Source: Aradus depressus (Eukaryota > Arthropoda > Insecta > Hemiptera > Aradidae). From it: DNA of 64,000 bases. The notes beneath the pieces were generated by a model. That model searched no databases. It worked only from the letters and a program-made list of their open reading frames with translations, and had not been told where the DNA came from. The stretch spans positions 11,401,601 to 11,465,600 of the forward strand of contig OY759225.1 of assembly GCA_963662175.1 (NCBI GenBank). Direction: 5' to 3'. Below are positions 32,451 to 42,319 of the stretch, piece after piece; the first letter of the stretch is position 1, and every line of letters begins with the position of its first letter. The position numbers and the translations under genes were made by a program.

Positions 32451-32840
32451 TCTCTCATAACAGATTCCTGTGAGGACACTATCCTGCCAAAGAATGTTCT
32501 CTTCCTTTAGACATTCACTAATGGATTCCTTCCCGTTTTCAATTTCTACCCTTAAGTACATACTTAGCTCCCTGGAGAAATTTAATAATGTTACGCTACA
32601 CCGAGTGAGCTATTAGTGTTTACGAAGTTCCTATTCTGGTAACGAAAACAAGGATTGTAATTATGGACTCGGGGCATCTAGATGTTTTCTGTTATTACTT
32701 CACTAGCTACACGAAGTATTGGGGAAATGTGGATCCAGAACCCTCCAAGGACATTTTGTTTAAAAGAAATTATTCAACCGTACCCATCGCCGCTTTAAAT
32801 TAATAAAAATATTAATATATATAAATAATATACAACATAT
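32451..32840. other. No gene seen
   Basis: Nothing recognised. Confidence 0.5.
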
Positions 32841-32852
32841 TTGTAAATAAGA

Positions 32853-33205
32853 GATTAGGTTAGGTTAGGTTTTATGACTCATGCCCGGGCTTTAACTACG
32901 AGGTCATATCGCCTACTACCAGAGCGCTCATTCGTCACTCTGGTGGTGGACATGAGCCCGACTCTAATGTGGGAGTCCTAAATTTTGCCTACCCTAAATT
33001 TTTATTCATCTAGGGTAGGGGTCTTTAACGAGTACCTGACATCGTACAGGCTCGGGACCATCGCTTAACGTCCCATCCGAAGGACGGCGTGCTTAAGTTA
33101 TTTTACCTCCCAGATAAAATAAACTAAGGGTCGGTCGGGCTACGAATCCACAACCTTGAGCTCAGAAGTCAAGCACGCATACCACTGAGCTACCGGCGCC
33201 CTCAA
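32853..33205 (-). mobile_element. SINE-1, full length reference copy
   Basis: Perfect 12-bp target duplication TTGTAAATAAGA (32841-32852, 33206-33217). The left end (the 3' tail) is GATTAGGTTAGGTTAGG. The body contains the GCCCGGGCTTTAACTACGAG, CGTACAGGCTCGGGACC and CATCCGAAGGACGGCGTGCT blocks. The head includes reversed B and A boxes (B box decayed) and ends GGCGCCCTC. Confidence 0.9.
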
Positions 33206-33396
33206 TTGTAAATAAGAAATACAAGCTTTGTGGCAATGAATGGGTTTTTTTTCACAAAATATACCTATATTCTTATAGTTATGTACAAAGAAAAAATAAA
33301 TAAATAAATATATATATATATAATAATAATAATAAATAAGTAATACAGTAAAAATGAAAATAAGCACCTTCCTTACAAAATATACTTTATTAATTA

Positions 33397-33429
33397 ATGC
33401 ATTTCGCACGCAGAAGCGTTCATCATCAG
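33397..33429 (-). ncRNA. Hammerhead-like motif
   Basis: CUGAUGA-U-GAACGC-UUCU-GCGUGC-GAA-AUGCAU on the minus strand. One arm change (U to G) breaks a stem II pair that is intact in the partner at 33456-33488. Confidence 0.5.
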
Positions 33430-33455
33430 AGCTACTCTTGAGTTTATAAGTAGCT

Positions 33456-33488
33456 CTGATGATGAACGCTTCTGCGTTCGAAATGCAT
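33456..33488 (+). ncRNA. Hammerhead-like motif
   Basis: CUGAUGA-U-GAACGC-UUCU-GCGUUC-GAA-AUGCAU-U. Stem II is a perfect 6 bp, stem III a 6-nt palindrome, with a possible H17 U. Confidence 0.55.
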
Positions 33489-33789
33489 TAATTAATAAAG
33501 TATATTTTGTAAGGAAGGTGCTTATTTTCTTTTTTATTGGTTATCCTTACAGTGAGGTCCGATTGTTTATGAAAGTAATACAGTACCTAACTAAATAAAA
33601 AGATTCAAATATTATTAAAATAATAAATATGGACATGCACTTTATTAGAAATAGTGCAACCAACTAGGAAACAAAAACAACTCAGACTTACAAAATATGC
33701 CTTTTGAAAAGGAAAAATTGTAAGATAGTGGCAGCACTAACACAAAAATAAAAAATTTAATTTAAAAATATACATACCTTATAAGCATT

Positions 33790-33960
33790 AAATAAATAAA
33801 AAGTTTCTTAATTTCTGAGCTTTTAGTGAAAAAATTAAAATAAATTGTTGATTTTTTTAACATCTGCGTTTTAAAAACAGTCCACAATTGTTTCTGAGTT
33901 GATGTTTGATAATAGTAAGATATTTATGGAGAAATGTTTGCCTGGGGATATGAAAATAAA
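33790..33960 (-). pseudogene. LINE 3' end fragment
   Basis: Shares ATGGAGAAATGTTTGCCTGG and a GTGAAAAAATTAAAATAAATTG block with the LINE end at 13690-13870. Too decayed to translate. Confidence 0.45.
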
Positions 33961-33989
33961 ACAATATAATATATAGATCTTATTCATAA

Positions 33990-34638
33990 CTAGCAGTAAT
34001 AGCCGGCGTTGCCCGGAGAACTTTGACTTTTCTCCCAATATCTCCTTTAAGGCTATTCAGTTCCTCGACAGTACATTCATGATGTTATAATTTTCAATTA
34101 TTCATACGGAATAAGGCTTATAGTCCTTCAACTGTAGTAACGCTAGCTTTGGAGCTAAAACTAATTTATTCAAAAAGATTTCTCATTAATCGTTGCAATG
34201 GTTTTCGAGTTACAAAGATTGCGTGAGTGGATGCTGGGATGGACCAGGGGTTGATTAAAAAATAGACCTTAACCTTCCGGTAGATAAAACTTATCTATTC
34301 AAAAAGATTCCTCATTAATCGTTGCAGTGGTTTTCGAGTTACAAAGATTACGTGGGTGGATGCTGGGATGGACCAGGGGTTGATTAAAAAATAGACCTTA
34401 ACCTTCCGGTAGATAAAACTTATCTATTCAAAAAGATTCCTCATTAATCATTGCAGTGGTTTTTGAGTTGCAAAGATTGCGTGGGTGGATGCTGGGATGG
34501 ACCAAATATTGAGGTACTAATACGCCTATAACCTTCCACAGACGATGACCAACAAATTTAAAAAACAATTAATCAAATCCATCCGTTCGTGAGTTATAGC
34601 GGTACAACGCACAGAAATTTTCAGCTTTATATATATGA
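33990..34638 (-). mobile_element. Non-autonomous Helitron, 649 bp
   Basis: Reverse copy of the 7774-8298 family. CTAG end at 33990 preceded by A, adjacent GC hairpin, and the TC end (GCTTTATATATATGA before T) at 34638. It has three copies of the internal block of about 120 bp versus two at 7774. Confidence 0.85.
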
Positions 34639-34639
34639 T

Positions 34640-34870
34640 TGTTTAAATTATTGCATACTTAATAAATAACTTTTATTAATGGTCATGGCCTAATTATTAT
34701 TTGTATTTATTATTACTAACAATTATTTTTCTTGTTTTTCAGGTGAGTACATCATATCTTAATTACTAACCAGTCAAACATAGCCAGGTAAGTATTTTTT
34801 TTTTTTTTAATTTGTTTCAAATATAGCTTGTTTGGTCTAAAGTATGTCCTCCTGAAGAAAGAATTTTGAT
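34640..34870. other. No gene seen
   Basis: AT-rich spacer. Confidence 0.5.
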
Positions 34871-34876
34871 TTTTTC

Positions 34877-35045
34877 GGCGCCATGGTATCCGTGCGAGCT
34901 AAAGCGCTTTGGTTGCATGGTTTCACCATGGTTTGCGGGTTCAAATCCCATTCGAGAGACAGTTTTATTTTGTAGATAGATCTCCCGGGGCCATGGATGT
35001 TGTAAATAACTAGATAACACAAGGTACATAAGGCCAAAAATATAT
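34877..35045 (+). mobile_element. SINE-2, a second tRNA-derived SINE family
   Basis: The A-box-like region GCGAGCTAAAGCGCTTTGGT and B box GGGTTCAAATCCC are spaced as in a tRNA. They are followed by a unique body (AGATAGATCTCCCGGGGCCA, TAACTAGATAACACAAGGTA). A reverse copy is at 44700-44873. It is unrelated in body to SINE-1. Confidence 0.65.
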
Positions 35046-35192
35046 ATTTTTTTTAAATTTTGAAAAAAAATATAGATTAAAATAGACAAACATTATAATA
35101 TGAATATGGCTGATGTAGTGAGAAGTGATTATTTCACAGGTTGTCAAATAAAACGTAGTATGAACTCTCACAGATTTTTATTAAAAGTAGCT

Positions 35193-35223
35193 AGCTGGCT
35201 TTCGAGGTTTACCTCATCATCAG
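35193..35223 (-). ncRNA. Hammerhead-like motif
   Basis: CUGAUGA-U-GAGGU-AA-ACCUC-GAA-AGCCAGCU on the minus strand; stem II 5 bp, stem III with one G-U-type mismatch. Confidence 0.5.
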
Positions 35224-35261
35224 GCAGTCTGATAAAACATTTAAAAATGTTATCATACTGC

Positions 35262-35292
35262 CTGATGATGAAGGAAACCTCGAAAGCCGGCT
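35262..35292 (+). ncRNA. Hammerhead-like motif
   Basis: CUGAUGA-U-GAAGGAAACCUC-GAA-AGCCGGCU-A; stem II has one mismatch relative to 35193-35223, stem III is an 8-nt palindrome. Confidence 0.5.
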
Positions 35293-35297
35293 AGCTA

Positions 35298-35971
35298 CGA
35301 GGCACGTCCTAAAAGTAAGTGTACTGGTACTCTCACAGCTGTAGGGAATACTTTTTCGACATGTTGGCAACACTGCCGCTTCGCGTGACCCCTCCCCTTC
35401 AAAACGAGACCAATCTGAGGTTAGTGTGTTGAAAACACTTGACGCAGTAGCATCTCTCGCGAAAAATGTCGATCGTATCTCCCGCCAAGTGCGTAATTTG
35501 CTACCTCGTTGCGAAGGGAAAAGCTCCGGTTGAAATTTATAATGAGGTGAAAACTGTTTTGTGGAGGGGCATGCTGACGAAGGGAGTCTGCTTGCTGCAC
35601 GACCTCACACGGCCAACGCCACGAAGCAACTCCTTGACTTTTTTGGATGGGACGTTTTGAACCACCCCCCGTATTCCCCTGACCAGGCCCCTTCAGATTT
35701 CCATCTCTTCACTTCCCTTAAGGTGCACATGGGTGGGAACAAATTTTCAACGGACGAGGAGGAGAAGGGGGCGAAAGAGCTGGCGGGAGACTTCTTCGAG
35801 GCAGACATGAAAAAATTGATGCCGCGGCTCACCACTTGCATCGAGAGGGATGGTGACTACGTCGAAAAATAACTTACATACGTACAAGTGTAACCAAGTA
35901 TGTTTTTGTTTAAATAAATTTTTTTTGAACCCTACATAAATTGAGTACACTTACTTTCTGGACGTGCCTCG
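35298..35971 (+). mobile_element. Internally deleted mariner, 674 bp
   Basis: About 27-bp inverted ends starting CGAGGCACGTCC, flanked by TA (35296-35297, 35972-35973). The reading frame has the transposase N-terminus (from 35466: CVICYLVAKGKAPVEIYNEV) joined to the C-terminal half (LLHD, then one frame over ARPHTANATKQLLDFFGWDV and HPPYSPDQAPSDFHLF). Over half of a typical coding region of about 1 kb is deleted and a frameshift lies inside the catalytic LLHDNARPH block. The two frames at 35466-35660 and 35561-35872 are the two pieces. Confidence 0.85.
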
Positions 35972-36020
35972 TACTTTTAATAAAAATCTGTGAGAGGTCA
36001 TACTACATTCTATTTGTCAA

Positions 36021-36560
36021 CCTGTGAAACAAATATTATAATAAATAAGGAGAAACTAAAATGGTACCATAATATATAATATGTAATTGACTGTATTTGT
36101 AGTAGATTGGATTCAGAGGAAGAGTGAAATCTTAGTTAATTTATTCGCGGTGGGGAAGTACATTTACGGCGATTCATCTACGACTTTTCTTTGTTTTCAA
36201 AATGTGACCATTAGCTTTAAAAGTCTGTAATTTAGAGCAGTATATATCAACTTTTTTTTTCCTTTGAATTTTGAAAAATACAGCCTAGAAAACTTTGTTT
36301 CTCTAAAAAACAAAGTTATATCCCACCTAAAGTTTCCTTAAATACCTTTCTTTCAACTGTTGTCTTTTTTTTTTTGGTTTATTTACTTCGAAGTGTAGGG
36401 GAAGTGATATAATGGACATTGCATTTTTTATGACCCTCTGATTTCTAAAATTAAAAATTCTGTCTGTGAACATAAAAACTCCCGATAAAATTCAATTCAA
36501 TTCTTTATTAGCCTTTAAGAAATACATCTTTTAGGCTCAGGGTTCGGCCTGATATTTATG
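36021..36560. other. No gene; TTCCCCAG-family fragment
   Basis: 36110-36190 shows an inverted family start (TTTATTCGCGGTGGGGAAGT, GATTCATC). The remainder is AT-rich. Confidence 0.4.
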
Positions 36561-36561
36561 C

Positions 36562-37049
36562 TACGGGTAAAGTTAGATTAACGGTTAAACCTAGGATTAC
36601 CCGGGTTAACCTAGTAGTACCCGCTGCCGCTTGGTTAAAGTCCGAAATATAATTGAAATAGTTCACGTTTCAGGCTTTACCCGGGTAAAGTATATGTTAA
36701 AGCTAGAACCTGTACTACTTCAAATATAGGAACGACGGGATGGGCATATATATTGTCCCGCCGGCGGAACGCCGGCAAATACGCCCCCAAATTTTGTAAT
36801 ATTTCGATTTATGTTTGTTCTAGGAATTTATGTACCCAGATGAATGATTATCGCTGTTGGACAGCTTACAACAATGGAAATTGAGGTGTGGTCGAGCTAA
36901 TTAATAAGTACCTAATCTTTATAGTGGAACATACGTCCACTAATGGCCTTGTCATTATTAGTATACCCAACTTTAACCAAGCCGCAGCGGGTACTACGCA
37001 GTTTACCCGGGTAATCCTAGGTTTAACCGTTAATCTAACTTTACCCGTA
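36562..37049. mobile_element. Foldback element, about 80-bp inverted ends
   Basis: TACGGGTAAAGTTAGATTAA...CCTAGGATTACCCGGGT at the left is repeated as its reverse complement at the right, near-perfect for about 80 bp. Ends read TACGGG...CCCGTA, compatible with a TA target. Noncoding interior of about 330 bp. Confidence 0.85.
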
Positions 37050-37164
37050 ACATATACATTATTTAGTTTAAAAAAAGTACAAATAAATGAAAATAGAAAA
37101 TAATAATAATAATAAAATACAAAGTAATATAGAAGCTAACTGTTAATTAACAAATGAAAACAAA

Positions 37165-37440
37165 AATAAAAATGGTATTTTATTTGAATACTTCAATGTC
37201 CTCTGATTTGTAGCGCCCTTACTATGTATAGTATGATATTATTGAGGTTTTGGTTGTTTGCAATGTTGAAAAGGGTCTTGTGAGGTTGCGGGCTCTTTAG
37301 TGCTTCTACCAGGTACTCTTTTCTTAATTGGCTGAACGCTGGACACTCCATGAAGAAGTGGTGGATGTCGTTCGGTCGGTCTTCGTTGCAAACACTACAG
37401 CTGTCTTCCCTGTTGAAGAGGTAGGTCACTCCTCCCACCG
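37165..37440 (-). mobile_element. 5'-truncated LINE abutting a U2 snRNA fragment
   Basis: Minus-strand LINE 3' end comprising the coding fragment below and a short A-rich 3' UTR. Its 5' side stops exactly where U2 snRNA-like sequence begins. Confidence 0.6.
37193..37438 (-). CDS. LINE ORF2 C-terminal fragment with zinc knuckle
   Basis: An 81-codon minus frame containing CSVCNEDRPNDIHHFFMEC (CxxC-x(8)-HH-x3-C) followed by PAFSQLRKEYL and a helical LNNIILYIVRALQIRGH end. This is the knuckle and short tail that close the reverse-transcriptase polyprotein in Jockey/CR1-like non-LTR retrotransposons. The methionine at the start is immediately downstream of the chimeric junction and is not a genuine initiator. 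All catalytic domains are missing. The architecture matches 15893-16312 but the sequence is clearly another family. Confidence 0.6.
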   Translation of the reverse strand: MGGVTYLFNREDSCSVCNEDRPNDIHHFFMECPAFSQLRKEYLVEALKSPQPHKTLFNIANNQNLNNIILYIVRALQIRGH

Positions 37441-37476
37441 TCGCTTCTCGGCCTTTTGGCTAAGATCAAAGTGTAG
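37441..37476 (+). pseudogene. U2 snRNA 5'-end fragment
   Basis: TCGCTTCTCGGCCTTTTGGC followed by TAAGATCAAAGTGTAGTA corresponds to the conserved first about 36 nt of U2 spliceosomal RNA (usual form ...GATCAAGTGTAGTATC; one extra A here). The branchpoint-recognition segment that follows in real U2 genes is absent, so this is a truncated copy. Confidence 0.85.
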
Positions 37477-37479
37477 TAA

Positions 37480-38352
37480 CTCCCGATAAAATGAATGTAT
37501 CGATATGAAATTTTATATGAGTATCCAAAACCCCCTAAGGACAACACCTATTAATTTTCAGCCAAATAATATCCAATGTAATGAATGTATCGACACAAAA
37601 TTTCATATGTAGGTACCTAATGATTTTCTGCTAAATGGGACAAAAGGAAGGAGAAGATCAGAGAAGGAGGCCTTGACTCCTAAAATCTATTAACTGTCGA
37701 TGTAATGAATATATCGATACCAAATTTAATGTAATGAATAATGATTTTTAGCTCAGACGGCTTAATGAATTTTGGGGGAGAGCGAAAATTTTAATTAATT
37801 CGTGCTGAGGAATTATTTTCAGGAAAACACCTGTCGATCTTCAGTGAAATCGGTCAATCTGTCAGGAACTGATTTTGAGTTTTCTCCAAAAGTTAATATC
37901 TTCCGACTCCCTGTTCCAATTTTTACTGTACAAAGGAGAGCGAGAACAGCCTCCCTTCCCATTTCGCCGAAAATTAATAAGTGCTGTCATCATGAGGTTT
38001 TTGTATTTAAATATGAAATTTCATGTTGGTACATTCATTTTGTCGGCAGTTATTAGAGTTTTTGTGTTAAGCTTCGCCCCTGATTCCTCACTTTGGCATA
38101 TTTGGCATTGAGTAGGTGTCGTCATCAGAGGGTTCTAGATACGGATATAAAATTTCGTAACGATACATTTATTCTATGAAGAGTTTTCGTATTCACAGAC
38201 ACATACACGCGGAGAGAGAGACAGTTTTTTTTGTTGTTTTTTTTTCATTTTTGAAATAAGTGCGCGGAAAACAATAAATTGCGTTGAAAACTGCGCATCA
38301 AATTTCTGACCGATTACATAACTTCCCCCATACTTCGTACAGCTGGGGAGAT
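37480..38352 (-). repeat. TTCCCCAG-family repeats, compound
   Basis: Several reversed and forward copies of the ACATTCATT...CGGCAGTTATT module. A right end at 38325-38352 reads ACTTCCCCCATACTTCG...AGCTGGGGAGAT. No gene. Confidence 0.5.
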
Positions 38353-38385
38353 AAAAAAAATGTGTCAGTACTTCAACGACATTAT

Positions 38386-38928
38386 TCTTCCCCAGTACTA
38401 ATTTATCGTTTAAGTTTTCATCGGAAAATTAATTGGTGCAATCTTTGTGGCGTTTTGAATTTAAATATAAAATGTCACAACTGCAGTTATTATTATTACC
38501 TTAAGGACGACACTTATTTATTTTCATGAGAATCGAGAGAAAGAAAGGGGGGATCAACACAAATATCCCAAAAACTGCCGTTGAAATGAATGTATTGAGA
38601 TGAAATTTCATATTTAAATTGGAAGCCCTTTTAGGACAAGGTTTGTTCATTTCAGTCAAATCAGCCAAAGGGAATTAAAGGGAGGACTGCACCTATTAAT
38701 ATTCCGCAAAATCGATCGAAGGGATGGGAAAACCAGAGAAGGGATGGGGGCTCTACTTAAATACCTTAATAGCTGTCGATATACTCAATCTATCGCCACA
38801 AAATTTAGTATAAGGGTTCAGAAGTCAAATATTGAGTTTTACCCCAAACGATCAATTACCATTGGAGGGAGAGCGAAAACGTAATTCACCGACGATTGTT
38901 TTATGTTATTTTGGTCGTTTTTATACAA
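38386..38928 (+). repeat. TTCCCCAG-family repeat
   Basis: Starts CTTCCCCAGTACTAATTTAT and has module copies in both orientations (CTGCCGTTGAAATGAATGTA). Confidence 0.5.
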
Positions 38929-39182
38929 TTTTTCTAGATACATAAATAAATAAAAATTAAAAAATAAAATTGCTTTATTGACATTTTATTAGAACATAAG
39001 CCTCTCCTTTTGGGGGTTTTGAGTCTACTGCTCTTTCAACAGAAGAAATCAGAAAAGAATTTAGCGATTGTTCCTAAATTAAATTAAATTATTTCTCAAG
39101 TAAAACTGTTACTTCTTGATTAAAAATAAAATAAAAATAAAACAAGATAGAACAAAACAAAAGCAAAAAGTCAAAAGTCAAA

Positions 39183-39449
39183 ATGAGGGTTATTTCTGAA
39201 ATAATACTGTTATACAGGAAGAAAGAAGACTTTCGAATAACTAAACATTGCTTTTCTCTTTTTGAAAAAAGTATAACTCATAAAGGAATTAATTTCTTTA
39301 ATGCCCTTCCCCACTTCTTGAAGTCAATAGATACAATAAAAAAATTTAAATTTCAACTAAAAATGTTCATGTTAGAGGAAACCCTTTACACGGAAACGGA
39401 ATTATATTACAATAAAGAATCGTTTTTCATATCCAAAATCATTATTTGA
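39183..39449 (+). CDS. LINE reverse-transcriptase C-terminal fragment
   Basis: An 88-codon frame. The first about 10 residues belong to the host LINE's antisense; from about residue 12 it reads KKEDFRITKHCFSLFEKSIT then HKGINFFNALPHFLKSIDTI and FKFQLKMFML. The pattern S(I/F)xxKGxxFFNxLPxxLK...FKxxLKxFML is a frequent C-terminus of CR1/Jockey-type reverse-transcriptase proteins. No catalytic residues; the true 5' part is truncated by insertion at about 39213. Confidence 0.5.
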   Translation: MRVISEIILLYRKKEDFRITKHCFSLFEKSITHKGINFFNALPHFLKSIDTIKKFKFQLKMFMLEETLYTETELYYNKESFFISKIII

Positions 39450-40022
39450 TACAAAGCTTTCATTTTTATATTTTGGGCAGAGTTCCTCCACACCTTAAAA
39501 GTCAGTCCAATCTACGTTATTGTTTTATTTATTCATTTATATATATTTTTTTTATTTTAGACATTTTCATACATTCATTTATAATTGACTAATTATATAT
39601 ATATTATTTTTCATATATTGTTATAGTTACATTGTTTTCTTTCTTTTCTATATCTAGCCACATTGGGACCTGATGATGGGACGTACGAACGTCCCGAAAC
39701 ATCGTTGGGGGATAAAGACAACAAAAGTTTTCTTTGAAAAATAGTTACCTATCTTAATTTTTATTAAATTGAAAAATGTGTCTACTTATTATGAACGTAT
39801 CTTGTATTATTATTTATTATTATTTTTTTTTTCTTATTTATTTTTTTTTTTTATACACTCATATATTTTCAAGTATTTATTTATACAGTTTTTATTAATT
39901 TAATTTTACTTTTTTTAATGTTTTTTTTTGTTACTAATAATCATAGATGTGTTAGACTCAAGTAGTTATAAATCTAATTTATAAGCTATCATAATGTATA
40001 AATTCATTTGACGTATCCTATT
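39213..40022 (+). mobile_element. Nested 5'-truncated LINE with ribozyme-like 3' UTR
   Basis: About 810 bp interrupting the LINE at 38946-40459. It contains the coding fragment 39183-39449 and a long AT-rich 3' UTR bearing a well-formed hammerhead-like motif (39670-39705) in sense orientation. Confidence 0.6.
39670..39705 (+). ncRNA. Hammerhead-like motif, best formed
   Basis: CUGAUGA-U-GGGACGU-ACGA-ACGUCCC-GAA-AC-AUC-GU-U. Stem II has seven perfect Watson-Crick pairs; stem III is 2 bp with a 3-nt loop, as in short-stem-III hammerheads. Only the extra U after A9 departs from consensus. Confidence 0.6.
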
Positions 40023-40459
40023 ACCACATTTGTTCCATCTTTCTCTGTTGCTGGCCACTGTGCACCATCCATCCCCTAATCTCTCCACTATCTCGTCCCT
40101 CCACCGCAGTCCAGGTCATCCTTTTCCTCTTCTTCTGTCTCTAGGAATCCACTCCGTGCAGACTTTAGCCCATTGTCGAGGTTCCATCCTTGTTAATGCC
40201 CGGCCCATCTCCACTTCATCAAGTGTGCTTCCTTCTGGAGGCTTCTTAGCCTCACCTTCTGTAGAACTTCGCTGTTTCTTATCCTGTCACTCATCCTTTA
40301 TTCCAAGCATGCTCCTCATCATCCTAAATTAGTTTACTTCGAGACGACGATCCAGGTTCTGTGTCAGCGACCAGGTCTGTGCGCCATATAGGATGGATGG
40401 ACGCAGCTCTTCACGATTTTGGCTTTCAGGTCAACTGCGATATCTCTCTTAAGTATTTT

Positions 40460-40840
40460 TTTTTCTAGATACATAATGAACTTAAATTGACGTCCGCTAT
40501 TTCGCACATATGAAGCGAGCGTGAGCAAGCGGAGGGCCCCATTAGATGAAGCGAATGTATCCTCAATAAAGTTTTTAACTTAAGAAAATGGAAGATATTA
40601 TATTGTTAGCAGCTAAGCCATTTTCTTCAAAATTTTTCTTTGTTAAGGCCTTGTCAAGATTCTTATTTGAAGACTTCCTTCTAAGATCATTACTTTGTGT
40701 CAGTCTTTGTCAAAGAAAACAAAAACTTTTTTCTTTTCATAGCTGAAAGAATAACCGCAAATACTAACAGAACATTTACTTTAGAACTAAAAAAGTAATA
40801 AAGCGAAAACAACTTGAAGAGTTTTACAGAACTTATTTAA
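40460..40840. other. No gene seen
   Basis: Target-duplication copy, then unrecognised sequence. Confidence 0.5.
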
Positions 40841-40844
40841 TTGC

Positions 40845-41000
40845 CCGGGCTTTAAGTTGGAGGTCATATCGCCTACTACCAGTTGTGGAGATGAGTCCAT
40901 GGTAGGGGTGGTCTTTACCGAGTACCTGATATTGTATAGGCTCTGGTCTATCGTATAATGTTCTATTTGAAGGACGGCGTGCTCTACATTTTTTCATCTT
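40845..41000 (-). repeat. SINE-1, partial
   Basis: GCCCGGGCTTTAAG, GGTCATATCGCCTACTACCAG, GAGTACCTGATATTGTATAG and GAAGGACGGCGTGCTC; internal deletions, no head. Confidence 0.65.
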
Positions 41001-41005
41001 ACATC

Positions 41006-41568
41006 TGTGGTCACAGGGAGTAAATTGGTAAGTCTAAATTCCTAACTTTTCAGGGCAGCACTTTATTTACTTTTGCATTAATCGTGTAAATCCAGTTTTT
41101 GGAATAAATAAATTATGTTTGCATCATTATTAATCATATACCTTCTAAATCTATAGGAGGGAATGAAAATGAATATTGTTAATCCTTTCTTGGATTTTCC
41201 CTTAGTTACCTAATCATTCCCCATCACTTACCTAATTTTTGACCATACTTTTTGAAATACTCGCGAATGATGCCTCTCTACAGTTGATTTAACTGAAAAC
41301 GCCCTCTTCACTTGGAATAGTCTGCCTTAATGAATAAATGGTTAAATGCTGTTATCTCGTGAATGATTCCTCAAAGAAGTAGATTAAGTTGATTTAACCG
41401 AGAACATACACAATTTTGCGAGATACCAACAAACCACATCTTTATAATTCCGAAAGTATTAGAGTCCTGTGCTCCCAACTTCTTCACAGTGCGCAGATGG
41501 CTTGGGAGATGATCACAGTACACTTAACTCATTTTGGCCATTTTTCATAATTTATTCCCTGTGACCAT
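41006..41568 (+). mobile_element. GGTCACAGGG-family MITE, complete
   Basis: Ends (G)TGGTCACAGGGAGTAAATT and AATTTATTCCCTGTGACCA are inverted partners. The 560-bp noncoding body is shared with 71-470 and 20201-20760. Confidence 0.75.
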
Positions 41569-41589
41569 GGATATAAAAAATCGAAGCGA

Positions 41590-42207
41590 GGCCGTCCACT
41601 GGAATCGTGTTTGGCCGAACATGCCCGAACGATCCCCCAATGTAGAAATTAATTGAACCGCTTCCATTGCGTCAGACTGTGCACGGCCGATGCCTCAACA
41701 GATCCGAAATGAATGGGATTTTCCAGGCTCATTCGGCCAAGTCCCTGACATGCCCAACAACAGTTCCATTTTTTTCTTTAATTTTAATTTCTTTCTTTCA
41801 ATCTTTCATTGAGTATTTATTGTTTGTTTAATTTATATGTAAATACCTTTGGATTGTGAAAAATGGGCACAGTTCAGAATTTTTTTTCTTAATTCTCTGA
41901 ACAAGGGCCGCCCATGTCATGAAATACGCTTTGTTTTATACCTGCTATTACCTTACTACTATATTTTAAAACTCGCCCAGTCGACTCCTTTCAGTAAGTA
42001 TCGGGTGTACCCAATATTTCTGATTTTTTCCCCTCCGTCGGCTCATCACGGATGTACTTTCCAACATCATCTCATACAATAAATCCATTTCAACGGGAAA
42101 TTATAGAATCTAGAGTGAAAAAGTACCAAGTCTGTGGGCACTACTGACGAAAACCGGCTCCAGTAGACGAACATTCATTCGGCCGAATACGGTTCCAATG
42201 GACGGCC
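41590..42207. mobile_element. Harbinger-like MITE, 618 bp
   Basis: Inverted ends GGCCGTCCACTGGAA / TTCCAATGGACGGCC and GC-rich subterminal CGGCCGA/GGCCGAAT repeats like those of 22088-22827. No transposase frame. Confidence 0.65.
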
Positions 42208-42319
42208 AGCCTTTGGGCCTCGGCCCGTTTTCGAACCCGCCCTTTTGAGGTCAGTAATAGAAATGAGGGATGTTTCGTGGCGTACCTGTAGATAGCCCGG
42301 CAATGTAATTCAACTAAGT

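Larger units (their letters stand above)
33356..33529. repeat. Inverted repeat, 81-bp arms, 12-nt loop
   Basis: Arms 33356-33436 and 33449-33529 are reverse complements differing at about one position. Each carries one hammerhead-like motif. It lies next to a short (TAA)n run. Confidence 0.85.
35100..36020. mobile_element. Hammerhead-like foldback, split by mariner
   Basis: The left arm (35130-35225) and right arm (35255-35297 plus 35972-36020) are inverted copies around a spacer of about 30 bp. Rejoining across the mariner restores arm continuity (CTAGCTA / CTTTTAATAAAAATCTGTG). No protein is encoded outside the mariner. Confidence 0.75.
38946..40459 (-). mobile_element. 5'-truncated RTE-like LINE, with nested LINE
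   Basis: Perfect 17-bp target duplication TTTTTCTAGATACATAA (38929-38945, 40460-40476). It is the minus-strand counterpart of 17041-17732: same 3' UTR (GTCAATAAAGC...) and coding remnant (translations CVYP/CVHPSYMAHRPG, MRSML). The two LINE halves (38946-39212, 40023-40459) are separated by a plus-strand insertion. Removing it restores alignment with 17041-17732. Confidence 0.85.

Noticed and set aside
41849..42082. 77-codon frame as a transposase
   Set aside because: Inside a Harbinger-like MITE but without any Harbinger motif.
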